From contig NZ_AJZD02000174.1 of assembly GCF_000272105.2 (NCBI RefSeq), positions 62,001-126,000 of the forward strand: DNA of 64,000 bases, in the 5' to 3' direction. The notes below the pieces were generated by a model. That model was not told the DNA's origin and did no database searches. It worked only from the letters and a program-made list of their open reading frames with translations. The position numbers and the translations under genes were made by a program. Source of the DNA: Vibrio splendidus 12E03 (GTDB lineage: Bacteria; Pseudomonadota; Gammaproteobacteria; Enterobacterales; Vibrionaceae). Every line of letters begins with the position of its first letter. Positions within the stretch are counted from its first letter, which is position 1. This document shows positions 8,211 to 16,998 of this stretch, piece by piece.

Positions 8211-8792
8211 ATGACAGGACGAATTTTTGCATACTGCCGTGTATCTACCACGGAACAAACTACAGACAATCAAATATTGGCTATACGTCAAGCTGGGCAC
8301 AATGTAATTAACTCTCGCGTAATTAGCGAAACAGTCTCAGGCAGTACAAAAGCAACTGACCGTGAGCAGTTTTCTAATCTTCTCAAACACAAGCTGGAAA
8401 TAGGCGACACGTTAGTCGTACTAAAACTCGATCGCCTTGGTCGAGATAATATAGATGTACAACAAACGATAGAACTTCTCTCGAAAAACGGAATCCGAAT
8501 TATCTGCCTAGATTTACCAGTTGCAGACCTAAGCTCACCTGAAGGTAAACTTATGCTGCAAATGTTTTCCGCATTCGCAGAATTCGAAAGAAATAGAATC
8601 AGAGAGCGTACGCAGGAAGGACTAGCGAGAGCGAAACTTGAAGGTAAGAAGCTTGGTCGCCCTCAAGCGAAGGCAACAACACACAAAGTTCAAGGGTGCA
8701 AATCTCTTGGTATGTCACAAAGCAAAACAGCAATTCATCTGCACCTTGGAATAGCTACAGTTAAGCGCCATTGGAACAAATCAGGCGAATAA
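8211..8792 (+). CDS. Serine recombinase (resolvase/invertase family)
   Basis: This small serine recombinase has 193 residues. The N-terminal catalytic domain shows AYCRVSTTEQ with the likely nucleophile Ser12 and Arg10, LDRLGRD, and the E-helix region MLQMFSAFAEFERNRIRERTQEGLARAK. After GKKLGRP comes a short helix-turn-helix (SKTAIHLHLGIATVKRHW), as in Tn3 resolvases and Hin-type invertases. Repeats upstream could be its sites. Its target in the element is not evident; it could resolve dimers or invert a segment. It shares its stop codon with the start of a 44-codon frame. Confidence 0.88.
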   Translation: MTGRIFAYCRVSTTEQTTDNQILAIRQAGHNVINSRVISETVSGSTKATDREQFSNLLKHKLEIGDTLVVLKLDRLGRDNIDVQQTIELLSKNGIRIICLDLPVADLSSPEGKLMLQMFSAFAEFERNRIRERTQEGLARAKLEGKKLGRPQAKATTHKVQGCKSLGMSQSKTAIHLHLGIATVKRHWNKSGE

Positions 8793-8926
8793 TGGATATA
8801 ACCAGTTTGACAGAGAAAAGGCTTTATATGAGCTCGCTAACTGTGTATCACTTGGAGCAAAATATCTCTTATGTGCTTGAAGAAGAGTTACGTATGCAAT
8901 TAAGAAAAGTCACGGAGAACTCTTAG
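8792..8926 (+). CDS. Possible 44-residue protein coupled to the recombinase
   Basis: The frame begins at an ATG that overlaps the recombinase stop as TAATG, the same junction type used elsewhere in this element. It codes for a 44-residue acidic protein starting MDITSLTEKRLYMSSLTVYH, with a probable helix in its second half. I recognise no family. The coupling makes it plausible, but its short length leaves it uncertain. Confidence 0.35.
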   Translation: MDITSLTEKRLYMSSLTVYHLEQNISYVLEEELRMQLRKVTENS

Positions 8927-9614
8927 ACTCTATTACAAAATAAAAGAGTAGAAGCTCGCTTGTTCGCATGACATGCGGGTAATCGATGATAATCTAATGT
9001 GAGTTGCCCAGTGACAAGAGCGAGATAATTGATAGGAACACTCCCATAGTAGGATACCCTACTTTTCAGAATAACATTAAAACTAGAGATCTAGTTTTCG
9101 GTTGTGAACCTTAAAGGAACCAGTGATACCACTTGTTATAAAGCAGAGCGATATGATAGAAGTTTTGCCATGGTAGAATTGGGGGCCGTATTAAAATTAG
9201 AGTCCTAATTTTCACTTATCAGCCTAAACCTATTATATAAGCAAAAACGCCCTCTATAATGAGGGCGTTTTCTATCCAAATTACCTTTTTATACGCTTTT
9301 CGCGGTCGCTCTACTTTTAAACTTCTCCCGAAATATCTATATAAATAGACAGCAGCGCGGGTGGAAGGGCTTTTTCAATTCGACTAATCCTTCTCTTATC
9401 TGGGTCTCATTTTAGACTAAGTTACACTTATAGACAATCTAGACATCCAGAGAAAGTAACAATGACATCAGTCCTAATAACTAATGGATAAAACCTTGTA
9501 ACAAGCATCAGCTACTGAAAAACCTTCCAAGCAGAATCAGTTTTACCCAGCTACTACATGTCAACCAATTCCTTATCACTACTGTATCTAAGTGGAAGCT
9601 AACATTTGTAAAAA
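8927..9614. other. Gene-free region with hairpins
   Basis: No gene is seen. Three hairpins stand out: AAAACTAG agat CTAGTTTT (9079-9098), AAAATTAG agtc CTAATTTT (9193-9212), and a terminator-like stem at 9244-9271. A related palindrome, AAAACCAGATCTGGTTTT, occurs at 20575-20592 near the other end of the element. The rest, including 9272-9614, shows nothing I can name. Confidence 0.5.
9244..9271. terminator. Bidirectional intrinsic terminator
   Basis: AAAACGCCCTC tataat GAGGGCGTTTT has an 11-bp stem with A and T runs on both sides, so it can work in both directions. It lies beyond the end of the leftward RM operon. Confidence 0.7.
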
Positions 9615-10391
9615 CTACTCATTCAAATACAACTCAGCCATACCATCCAGTTTGCTTTTTACTTCCTTCCAATGCGGCATTACGCTGGTTAACAAGCGCC
9701 AGAAACGCTCACTGTGGTTGTGCTCAGCGATATGGCAAAGCTCATGTAGAATCACATAATCAATACACTCTTTTGGTGCTTTGATTAAGTGAGGGTTGAG
9801 CATCAAGTTACCTTTTGCTGAACAGCTACCCCACTGCTTCGCCATGGGAAGAACACGAAAGCTGGGTATGCCTTCAACCCATGTTGCTTGTGGAAGCAGC
9901 TTTGCCAGGCGCTCATGAAAGACACGTTCAGCACGAACTTTGTACCAGTTCCTTACCAAGGCTCGAACCATAGCCGTCTTGTCATCATTAAAACGAGTTA
10001 AGGTTACCGAGAGCTTACCTCGATTCATTTTTACCGAAGGTAAAGCCTCAATGTCTTCCACAACTTTGAGTACATATCTGCGCCCTAGGTAAAACTGCAT
10101 TTCACCGCTGACATAATGCTTGGGCTGAACATACTCTAAGTGAGCACGAAACTCTTTGAGTGCGTCATATATCCATTTAGCACGTTTCATTACCGCTTCA
10201 TGAATATCTCCACGTTCGGTATCTTCTGGTGCGGTAATTGCCACTTCACAGTTAGGATGAACTTTGATGGTTATCTTTCGCTTTTGGCCTTCCGTGAGCG
10301 GCTTGCGAACGACTTCGTAGGTAACAGCCTCATCACCATAGATGAAGCTGTATTCCTCTTTATTACCTTCATTTGAACTTACCGAAGTCAT
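9615..10391 (-). CDS. YgjP-like zinc metalloprotease (DUF45/M48-like)
   Basis: This 258-residue protein has the zinc motif HELCH (in VILHELCHIAEHNHSERFW), and the family signature AKQWGSCSAKGNLMLNPHLIKAP upstream of it. The family (YgjP/DUF45, SprT-like) is often encoded beside type I restriction genes, where its job is unknown; protein cleavage is inferred from the zinc site. Its ATG overlaps the hsdR stop codon as TAATG, so it is the last, coupled gene of the leftward RM operon. Confidence 0.85.
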   Translation of the reverse strand: MTSVSSNEGNKEEYSFIYGDEAVTYEVVRKPLTEGQKRKITIKVHPNCEVAITAPEDTERGDIHEAVMKRAKWIYDALKEFRAHLEYVQPKHYVSGEMQFYLGRRYVLKVVEDIEALPSVKMNRGKLSVTLTRFNDDKTAMVRALVRNWYKVRAERVFHERLAKLLPQATWVEGIPSFRVLPMAKQWGSCSAKGNLMLNPHLIKAPKECIDYVILHELCHIAEHNHSERFWRLLTSVMPHWKEVKSKLDGMAELYLNE

Positions 10392-13300
10392 TAATGATGA
10401 CCTGCCACACCCAGACGAGTGATTTGGATAATATCGGTAATAATTACCTTAGCTGTGTCCATTCCGACAGCCTTAAACAGCACAGGTAATAACTTGCGAC
10501 GAATATGGTTTTCGATCTCTTGTGGGTTAATTGAAAATTCAGCCACAGATGCCGTCACCACTTCATCGATTTGCATTGCATAATCGAAGCGTTCATCTTC
10601 ACTTAGAGCATTGTTATCGGCTAGGTTTTTCAGGAATAACCCGTAGTAAGCTTGGACGTGACGTTTGATTTTTGGGTCAAGTTCAGAGAAGCGGTCGGTA
10701 GGCATACCTTCGACATTTCGCTCTTTAACTTGCTCTTCAAAATCAGCAAACAACAAGTATTGCTTCACTGGGGCATCAAACATCTCTTTAGCTTGTTCAA
10801 TGGCTTGTTTTAGCAATTTAGAAAAGTATTCTTGAGCATATGGGTCATCAGCAAGCTCCTGATCTATCATCTTAGTGACACGACCAGTGATAGCATCTTT
10901 TTTGTTACGAGCTTCATCGTCAGTCATCTCTTCAGGTTTGACATCTTTACCCATGTTACCAACTAAGTAGACGCCTTGAGACTCTTGGATCTCTACACCG
11001 CCAATATGCTTATCCAGCATGGTGCGAATGTTTTCAGCATACTCATCGTAGTCAACGGTTTCTTCCGCATCTTCACGGACTTGGCGACGTAACTCAGACA
11101 TCGATTTCAACGTCTTTTTGTACAGCTCACGCTTATCATCAAAACTCTTATCTTCAAAATATGTAGCTGATTGCAAAGCTACTTTCAGGCAGTTAGCAAA
11201 CGTTGTGAGTGATGCATAAAAGTCCTCACGTTTTTTCAAATTGGTGTCGGTAAGCTGACCATCAATCGTGTCAATCTTGGGTGCTAGTACTTGACGAAGC
11301 GCTTGACCATCTTGCTTGTTCTGTACACCTTCAAACGTTGCCCACAGGTCACTATAGAAACCTGGTAGCTTCTTATATTCAGTGTCCATGCGGCTATAGA
11401 GACCTTTCAGGTCATCAATATCAAATCCGCCTTTGATACGCTCTTCCAGCTCTTGATAGCTGGCAATCGACGCATCCAACTCTTTCAAGATGCCGCGATA
11501 ATCAATCAAGTAACCAAATTGTTTTTTCTGATGGAGACGGTTTACACGAGCAATCGCCTGAATCAAGTTGTGTTGTTTCATCGGCTTATCGATGTAAAGC
11601 ACGGTATTCTTGGGTTCATCAAAACCTGTAAGCAGTTTATCCACCACTATCATGATGTCAGGGCCGTCATCTTTACCAAACTCATCAATGATGTGCTGGG
11701 TATAGGCTTTTTCATCTTGACCAAAGTCAGAATTAAGGACGTTTTCCTTCCACCAGTTTTGCACTATGTCTTTGCTTTCACCATCGACAGTATCGTGGCC
11801 TTCACGAGTATCAGGCGCAGACATTGCGACAACGGAAGTCACTTTACCTATTTGGTCTAAAAGCTTCTTATATTGAATAGCAGAGGCTTTTGAGTCACAA
11901 GCAAGTTGACCTTTTAAGCCTTGGCGTTTGAAGTTTTGAAAGTGATCGGAAATATCATGGGCGATGAGTTCCAATCGACCTTCGGTTTGATAGATTTGAC
12001 CTTTCTGAGCAAACTTTTTCTTCAAGTCTGTTCGCTGTTTTTCAGACAGCTTATCGGTGATACGGTCAAACCACGCATCAATAGCTTTGTCATTAGTGCT
12101 GAGATCAGGAATGCGCTCTTCGTACAATAGAGGTGTTACCGTTTTATCTTCTACAGCTTGTTGCATCGTATACGAGTGGATGATCTTACCGAATTTATTT
12201 TCAGTCTTGTCATCTTGTAGCAATGGAGTCCCCGTAAAGCCAATGTAAGCGGCTTTCGGCAGGGCTTGTTGCATTCGAATGTTGTTCTCACCGTTTTGAC
12301 TACGGTGGCCTTCATCAACTAACACGATAATATCAGGGCTATTGTTGTAGCACTCTGGTAGCTCTATAGCTGTACCGAATTTGTTGATGATGGAGAAGAT
12401 AATACGCTCGTTACCTTTACCGATTTGTTCAGCTAAACGGCGACCTGTCGTCGCCATAGCCGATTTTTTATCTTTATCCGATAATGCACCGCCTGAAGCG
12501 AAAGTACGGGCAAGTTGATCTTCAAGGTCAACACGGTCAGTCACTACAACGACACGGCATTTGGCTAACTCTTTAAGCCAAATAAGGGCTTTGGATAAGA
12601 AGACCATAGTGAACGACTTACCTGAGCCTGTTGTATGCCAGATCACGCCACCGTTACGTGCGCCCTGCTCATCAAAAGATGTGACACGTTCTATTAATGC
12701 TTTAATGCCGAAGACTTGCTGATAACGAGCGACAATTTTACCAGCCTTTTTATCAAACAAAGTAAAAAGCTGAGTCATCTCCAATAGGCGGTCATGACGT
12801 AAGAGTGAGACTAATAAGCGGTCTTGGTCGGTCACCATTAAATCGCCACCCGCGATGAGTGACAGGTACTCATCACGCACTTTGGCTGAGCGGTGGTTGA
12901 AGATAAGGTCGAGTTTATCTTGTGCTAATGGAGTGTTCTTCAAACGTGCAAACGTCGGTTCGGTGATCTCTTCTTCTTTCCATTTCGCCCAGAATTTTTC
13001 AGGCGTTCCGCAGGTAGCGTATAGACCTTCGTGACCATTCACAGAGACCAATAGTTGGCTATAAGCGAACAGATGAGGGATCTCATCTACCTTTTGGTTA
13101 CGGATGTTCTGCGAGATACCTTCCGATACAGTTGGTTTCCCTTCAGAAGAGGAATCAGGGCGTTTCGCTTCTATCACTACCCAAGGAAGGCCATTTACAA
13201 AACACACTACATCAGGAATACGCTTGCCTGTCCCATAAGCATTTTCAACTTCAAGCTCTTCGGTGAAGTGGTATTGATTGTTTTTTGGGGTTTTCCAATC

Positions 13301-13675
13301 AATGATGTCGATGGTTGGGTTGGCTTTCTTTCCATCAACAAACTCAGTCACACTAATGCCGTAGGTAAGTGCGTTATACAGTTTCTCATTAGCCGCTTTT
13401 AAGCCTTCATTCATAGCTGGGTTAGCCAGCTCATGAATAATTTTATCGATAGCGGCTTCTGACAGTTTGTGCTCTGCTCCCATGAAGGTGTAAGTTTTGT
13501 GTTTGAGCACATCACGCAATATACCAGGAAGAATAACCACTGATTGGCTTCCACGTTTAGCCAAACATTCATTGGGTGGGATAAAGGTGTAGCCTAGATT
13601 ACTCAGTAGCGTCAGTGCAGGGATCTTAGCACTCTGCTCTTCTCGGAAGTTAGGTACGTTATTGGAATTATTCAT
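10391..13675 (-). CDS. hsdR: Type I restriction enzyme, HsdR subunit (system A)
   Basis: HsdR is the translocating nuclease of type I RM complexes (R2M2S). The PD-(D/E)XK nuclease core is near residues 155-171 (PDVVCFVNGLPWVVIEAKR). Walker A WHTTGSGKS is near residue 346, and the helicase motif II is LVDEGHRS near residue 453. I chose ATG 13675 (1,094 residues), which overlaps the preceding ptuB stop as TAATG; a start four codons earlier is possible. It is separated from hsdM and hsdS by the two Septu genes, so nuclease production depends on translation through the Septu module. Confidence 0.95.
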   Translation of the reverse strand: MNNSNNVPNFREEQSAKIPALTLLSNLGYTFIPPNECLAKRGSQSVVILPGILRDVLKHKTYTFMGAEHKLSEAAIDKIIHELANPAMNEGLKAANEKLYNALTYGISVTEFVDGKKANPTIDIIDWKTPKNNQYHFTEELEVENAYGTGKRIPDVVCFVNGLPWVVIEAKRPDSSSEGKPTVSEGISQNIRNQKVDEIPHLFAYSQLLVSVNGHEGLYATCGTPEKFWAKWKEEEITEPTFARLKNTPLAQDKLDLIFNHRSAKVRDEYLSLIAGGDLMVTDQDRLLVSLLRHDRLLEMTQLFTLFDKKAGKIVARYQQVFGIKALIERVTSFDEQGARNGGVIWHTTGSGKSFTMVFLSKALIWLKELAKCRVVVVTDRVDLEDQLARTFASGGALSDKDKKSAMATTGRRLAEQIGKGNERIIFSIINKFGTAIELPECYNNSPDIIVLVDEGHRSQNGENNIRMQQALPKAAYIGFTGTPLLQDDKTENKFGKIIHSYTMQQAVEDKTVTPLLYEERIPDLSTNDKAIDAWFDRITDKLSEKQRTDLKKKFAQKGQIYQTEGRLELIAHDISDHFQNFKRQGLKGQLACDSKASAIQYKKLLDQIGKVTSVVAMSAPDTREGHDTVDGESKDIVQNWWKENVLNSDFGQDEKAYTQHIIDEFGKDDGPDIMIVVDKLLTGFDEPKNTVLYIDKPMKQHNLIQAIARVNRLHQKKQFGYLIDYRGILKELDASIASYQELEERIKGGFDIDDLKGLYSRMDTEYKKLPGFYSDLWATFEGVQNKQDGQALRQVLAPKIDTIDGQLTDTNLKKREDFYASLTTFANCLKVALQSATYFEDKSFDDKRELYKKTLKSMSELRRQVREDAEETVDYDEYAENIRTMLDKHIGGVEIQESQGVYLVGNMGKDVKPEEMTDDEARNKKDAITGRVTKMIDQELADDPYAQEYFSKLLKQAIEQAKEMFDAPVKQYLLFADFEEQVKERNVEGMPTDRFSELDPKIKRHVQAYYGLFLKNLADNNALSEDERFDYAMQIDEVVTASVAEFSINPQEIENHIRRKLLPVLFKAVGMDTAKVIITDIIQITRLGVAGHH

Positions 13676-14316
13676 TATGCAATCCATTGCTTTAGCACAT
13701 TTACGACGACAGGCGAGAAAGCTTCTAGCTTGCCATCGGCTGGAGTAGACAAATCGTCAATCATCATTTCGATTATTTCATCATCTTCCAGTTCAGGATC
13801 TGCATCAGGGTCAATGCTGTATTGCCAAAGTAGAGAGTGAACGGCAGCTTTACGCTTTGCAATAAGCGATTTATTATTGCTATCTCTATCACCCAGATTT
13901 AGAACCCTGATAGTTTCAATAGCATCAGGGCTTTTACCTGAAACACGACCACTGAGTTTAAAGACTAAGTCAGTCTCACATTCATCCATAAACGGGGTGA
14001 GTGGCAGAGCTTGAGATTTATGTGAATCACCGCATTGGTTCAATGTGTTACAGCTAGCAATGATATTGCTGAAATCCAAAGTTCGATTTTGATTAAGGTC
14101 TTGTGCTTCAACATGCTCATTATGGCAATCGCCATCACCAGATAAAGCCTGACAACAATGACCACATAAGAAATGTTGTTCCACGAGTGCTTCCATGCGG
14201 ATTGCTTGACGAACACCTCCATCTTTAAGCTGTGGATATCGCTTATTCGGATTGGCTCGCTTCCAATCCGTCAATTGTTGCGGCTCATACCCTGCTCGTT
14301 TAGTTATCTTTCGCAA
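13675..14316 (-). CDS. ptuB: PtuB-like HNH endonuclease (Septu)
   Basis: This 213-residue HNH nuclease (TIGR02646/PtuB-like) has a zinc-binding CGHC at residues 51-54, the HNH core HNEHVEAQ (65-72), the Asn of DFSNIIASC (about 84) and CGDSHK (95-100). With the ATPase next to it, it makes a Septu-type anti-phage pair, in which ATPase and nuclease form one complex; HNH proteins of the same family are effectors in retron Ec78. It overlaps the ATPase gene by 17 bases and hsdR by one, so it is firmly inside the RM operon. Confidence 0.82.
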   Translation of the reverse strand: MRKITKRAGYEPQQLTDWKRANPNKRYPQLKDGGVRQAIRMEALVEQHFLCGHCCQALSGDGDCHNEHVEAQDLNQNRTLDFSNIIASCNTLNQCGDSHKSQALPLTPFMDECETDLVFKLSGRVSGKSPDAIETIRVLNLGDRDSNNKSLIAKRKAAVHSLLWQYSIDPDADPELEDDEIIEMMIDDLSTPADGKLEAFSPVVVNVLKQWIA

Positions 14317-15637
14317 TTCTTAGCTCCTTCTTACGAAGCAATAGTTTTGCTTTAGATAGTTCTAAGTTACCCGCTGGCAAGTCGGCTTGTAAGTCCGCTA
14401 GTAGTTGTTTTGCCGTCTTGATATTTGAATCATGGATAGCATCAAGCAAATCCCCGATTTGCGCATTCACTTCAGCATTTCGAACATCAGTATCCATGAT
14501 ATCGAGAAGAACAGAGTTAGCATCTTGACCATACAGATCAGGCACAGGTGTCGCTTTCTCTGGGTTATCCAACAAGCTCACATGAATGCCTTTGCTATCA
14601 CTGATCACTAATGGCGAGTGAGTGGTAACGATAAACTGAATCTTTGGGAAAGCTCGTTTTAAGCTTTCAAGGATTGTCCGCTGCCACTGAGGGTGTAAGT
14701 GCATATCGACTTCATCAATAAGCACAATGCCGTGGCTATCCTGTACAGCATGAGTTCCCATGTGAGGGTTGAGTTGAATTGCTCTTCGAGCAATATCTGC
14801 AATCATGCCTATCATATTGCGCACGCCATCACTGAGCAGTGAAATCGGCACATTACCTTGTTCTTTGTGCGTAGCAACTACTTGCTTTGCAGTGGCTGAG
14901 TAATGAACATTCGACCAGCCAGAAGGCTCAAGAATAATATTGAGTGCTTTCTGTAATGAAGTTAAACGGTCAGCATGTATGTTCCCTTTTACAAGGTTCC
15001 CAGACATTCTTTGTTCTTGCTGCTGCATCCCACGTTCGAAGCTTGCCATCGTCTCTTGGTGAAGCCAACTAGCAAATGTTCTGTAGCTACTTGCGGGTTT
15101 ATCCCAATCTCGATAACCCTCTAATCGGCTTGTTTTAGATAGCTTTGGTGACTCACTTGATGGATCAAAACTTTGATTCCATAGTCGCTCAGTACCGTAA
15201 ACCGCAATAACTGGAAGTGTTGGGTGAGCGCCATCTTGTACGATTTTTTGTAAACGCTTTGCAACGTTGATCAACTCTGAAACTTTAGTTCCAGTACTCT
15301 TTAGCGTATTACGAGAACGAGACCATTCAGAAGGAAAGTCATCAACGTAGTCATTATATGCCTGAGCTGAAACTTGAACAGGGAATTGATATTCCATGGT
15401 AAAACCTTGGTCTTGAGAACCAATTTTACCAAGGTGAATATCATTATCTCGAATAGCTCGGTCTGTGCTTGTACCAAAGCCACTCAGGAACTGGCCATAA
15501 GCAACAGAAATTGCATCTAGCAGTGAGGTTTTACCGTAACCATTAAGACCAACCAATACATTAATGCCAGGCTGAAAATCGCACTCAAACCGTTTGAAGC
15601 CACGGAAGTTTTCTAAAGTTAGTGTTTTTAATTTCAT
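14300..15637 (-). CDS. ptuA: PtuA-like AAA ATPase (Septu)
   Basis: This 445-residue ATPase is of the SMC/OLD-like class. It starts MKLKTLTLENFRGFKRFECDF with Walker A GLNGYGKT at residues 30-37. The signature LLSDGVRNMIGM, the Walker B IVLIDEVDMHLHPQWQ and the His-containing IVTTHSPLVI follow in the second half. The pairing with a PtuB-like HNH gene is the basis for the Septu call. The upstream hsdS ends 80 bases before its start; that gap has a hairpin (15690-15708). Confidence 0.82.
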   Translation of the reverse strand: MKLKTLTLENFRGFKRFECDFQPGINVLVGLNGYGKTSLLDAISVAYGQFLSGFGTSTDRAIRDNDIHLGKIGSQDQGFTMEYQFPVQVSAQAYNDYVDDFPSEWSRSRNTLKSTGTKVSELINVAKRLQKIVQDGAHPTLPVIAVYGTERLWNQSFDPSSESPKLSKTSRLEGYRDWDKPASSYRTFASWLHQETMASFERGMQQQEQRMSGNLVKGNIHADRLTSLQKALNIILEPSGWSNVHYSATAKQVVATHKEQGNVPISLLSDGVRNMIGMIADIARRAIQLNPHMGTHAVQDSHGIVLIDEVDMHLHPQWQRTILESLKRAFPKIQFIVTTHSPLVISDSKGIHVSLLDNPEKATPVPDLYGQDANSVLLDIMDTDVRNAEVNAQIGDLLDAIHDSNIKTAKQLLADLQADLPAGNLELSKAKLLLRKKELRIAKDN

Positions 15638-15689
15638 GTCATTATGAACCCGTTAAATTTATCCCTTACTCGAAACCAAAGTTGTTAAT

Positions 15690-15708
15690 CCCCTCTCATG
15701 GAGAGGGG
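15690..15708 (-). other. Hairpin between hsdS and ptuA
   Basis: CCCCTCTC atg GAGAGGGG is a perfect 8-bp stem with a 3-nt loop in the only sizeable gap of the operon. There is no T-run, so mRNA processing or attenuation is more likely than full termination. Confidence 0.5.
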
Positions 15709-15717
15709 AACCCTCGA

Positions 15718-16998
15718 TTAAGCGGCTTCAACCTCATCGATTTTCACTCGGCGCTTACCCGTCAACAACTGCTGCATCAATGCCTTTTTCTCTTGTTTGA
15801 AGTGCGCAAGTTTAGCTTTCAACACTTCGATTTCTTTATCGGCAGCCGTGAGGACTGAAGCTATTTTTTGTTGTTCTTGCAGAGGAGGTAAGCAAAAGTG
15901 AGCTTTATTTATGCCTCCAATCGATAAACCAAATCTTGTTGCCCCTGTAGCTAATGTGAAGAAGTAATATCTTGTTTTAGGCATGGAAAACAAATAGTTG
16001 ATAAATGCGCCATCAGCTTGCTGCTTCTCCGTTCTGACAATAGCCAAGTGGTAGCCACAAACGACCCCGTTTAAGTCCTCACTAACTAAGGCTGGGACGG
16101 CTATATCTCCAGGTGTTTCTGAGTCTTTGGTTATAATCACATCATCAACTTCAAGCGTAAACTTATCTATTTCTGACTGCTTGGCTGTAGCCTTCATAAA
16201 AGTAAGTTTTTGGGTGATGTTGGTGTTGTAGTAAACGTCTGTGTAATTACACAGTTCTACAGGTATTTCACCTTCAACCGTTTTTTTATCAACAGGACTT
16301 ACAATCACTTTCGAAAAGTCATTTAAGTACCTATCTTCCCACTCCCCCTCAAACGCGTTACCCGTTTCAGGATTGACCAAACGCTTCTTACCCGTCAAAA
16401 GCTGTTGCATCAGAGCTTTTTTCTGCTGCTTACTGGTTTCAATCAAATTCTCTGTGGTGGCAATCGCTTTGTCCCATGTTGAGAGAATTTTGGCGATTTT
16501 GCGTTGTTCGTCGTATGAAGGAAGTGCTATTTTTAGTTTCTTAAAGTAGGGTAGACCAATCGTTTTAATCGTAGAACCAACGGCTTGTCGTTCAAACTCG
16601 TGTTTATTAAGTTGCAGCCAGTTATACAAAAACCAGTTATGGGTTTTCTTATTAAAATCACATTTCCAAGCAATAAAATGCTGACTAACTGCCATAGGTT
16701 CTGCCATTACACCACTCTTACCTATACCAGCATCACGAGACAGGACGACGGTTCCAGCAGGATGTATTTGCGCTGAGGAGTTTTCAGTACCCAGTTGGGA
16801 TATTTCTTTGTCTGTGTCTTTCACTAACCCTTTATCTAAGCGGAAGCTATCAGCTAATGATATCCACTTAATTCCTCCGTTCCAGTATTCTGGAAAGGAC
16901 TTGCTGGGTGTATGACCACTACATCTCTCAGCGTAATTATCTAGTAATCCATAAGACCAACCTTTTGGAATCTGAGATGGATTTAAATCACGCGCCAT
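15718..16998 (-). CDS. hsdS: Type I specificity subunit HsdS (system A)
   Basis: HsdS gives the DNA target of the methylase and nuclease. The 426-residue protein has two target-recognition domains, each followed by the same helical spacer that ends KKALMQQLLTGKKR (about residues 192-205) and KKALMQQLLTGKRR (about 405-418). PSYDEQRKIAKIL and PPLQEQQKIASVL mark the ends of the two TRDs. It overlaps hsdM by 11 bases. The repeated spacers are known hot spots for domain exchange. Confidence 0.94.
   Translation of the reverse strand: MARDLNPSQIPKGWSYGLLDNYAERCSGHTPSKSFPEYWNGGIKWISLADSFRLDKGLVKDTDKEISQLGTENSSAQIHPAGTVVLSRDAGIGKSGVMAEPMAVSQHFIAWKCDFNKKTHNWFLYNWLQLNKHEFERQAVGSTIKTIGLPYFKKLKIALPSYDEQRKIAKILSTWDKAIATTENLIETSKQQKKALMQQLLTGKKRLVNPETGNAFEGEWEDRYLNDFSKVIVSPVDKKTVEGEIPVELCNYTDVYYNTNITQKLTFMKATAKQSEIDKFTLEVDDVIITKDSETPGDIAVPALVSEDLNGVVCGYHLAIVRTEKQQADGAFINYLFSMPKTRYYFFTLATGATRFGLSIGGINKAHFCLPPLQEQQKIASVLTAADKEIEVLKAKLAHFKQEKKALMQQLLTGKRRVKIDEVEAA

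Noticed and set aside
11453-11860. Plus-strand frame inside hsdR of system A
   Set aside because: It is antisense to a clear HsdR gene, as are similar frames in the other long genes.
15622-15858. Plus-strand frame across the hsdS-ptuA gap
   Set aside because: Antisense to the 3' end of hsdS, no ribosome site, no domain.
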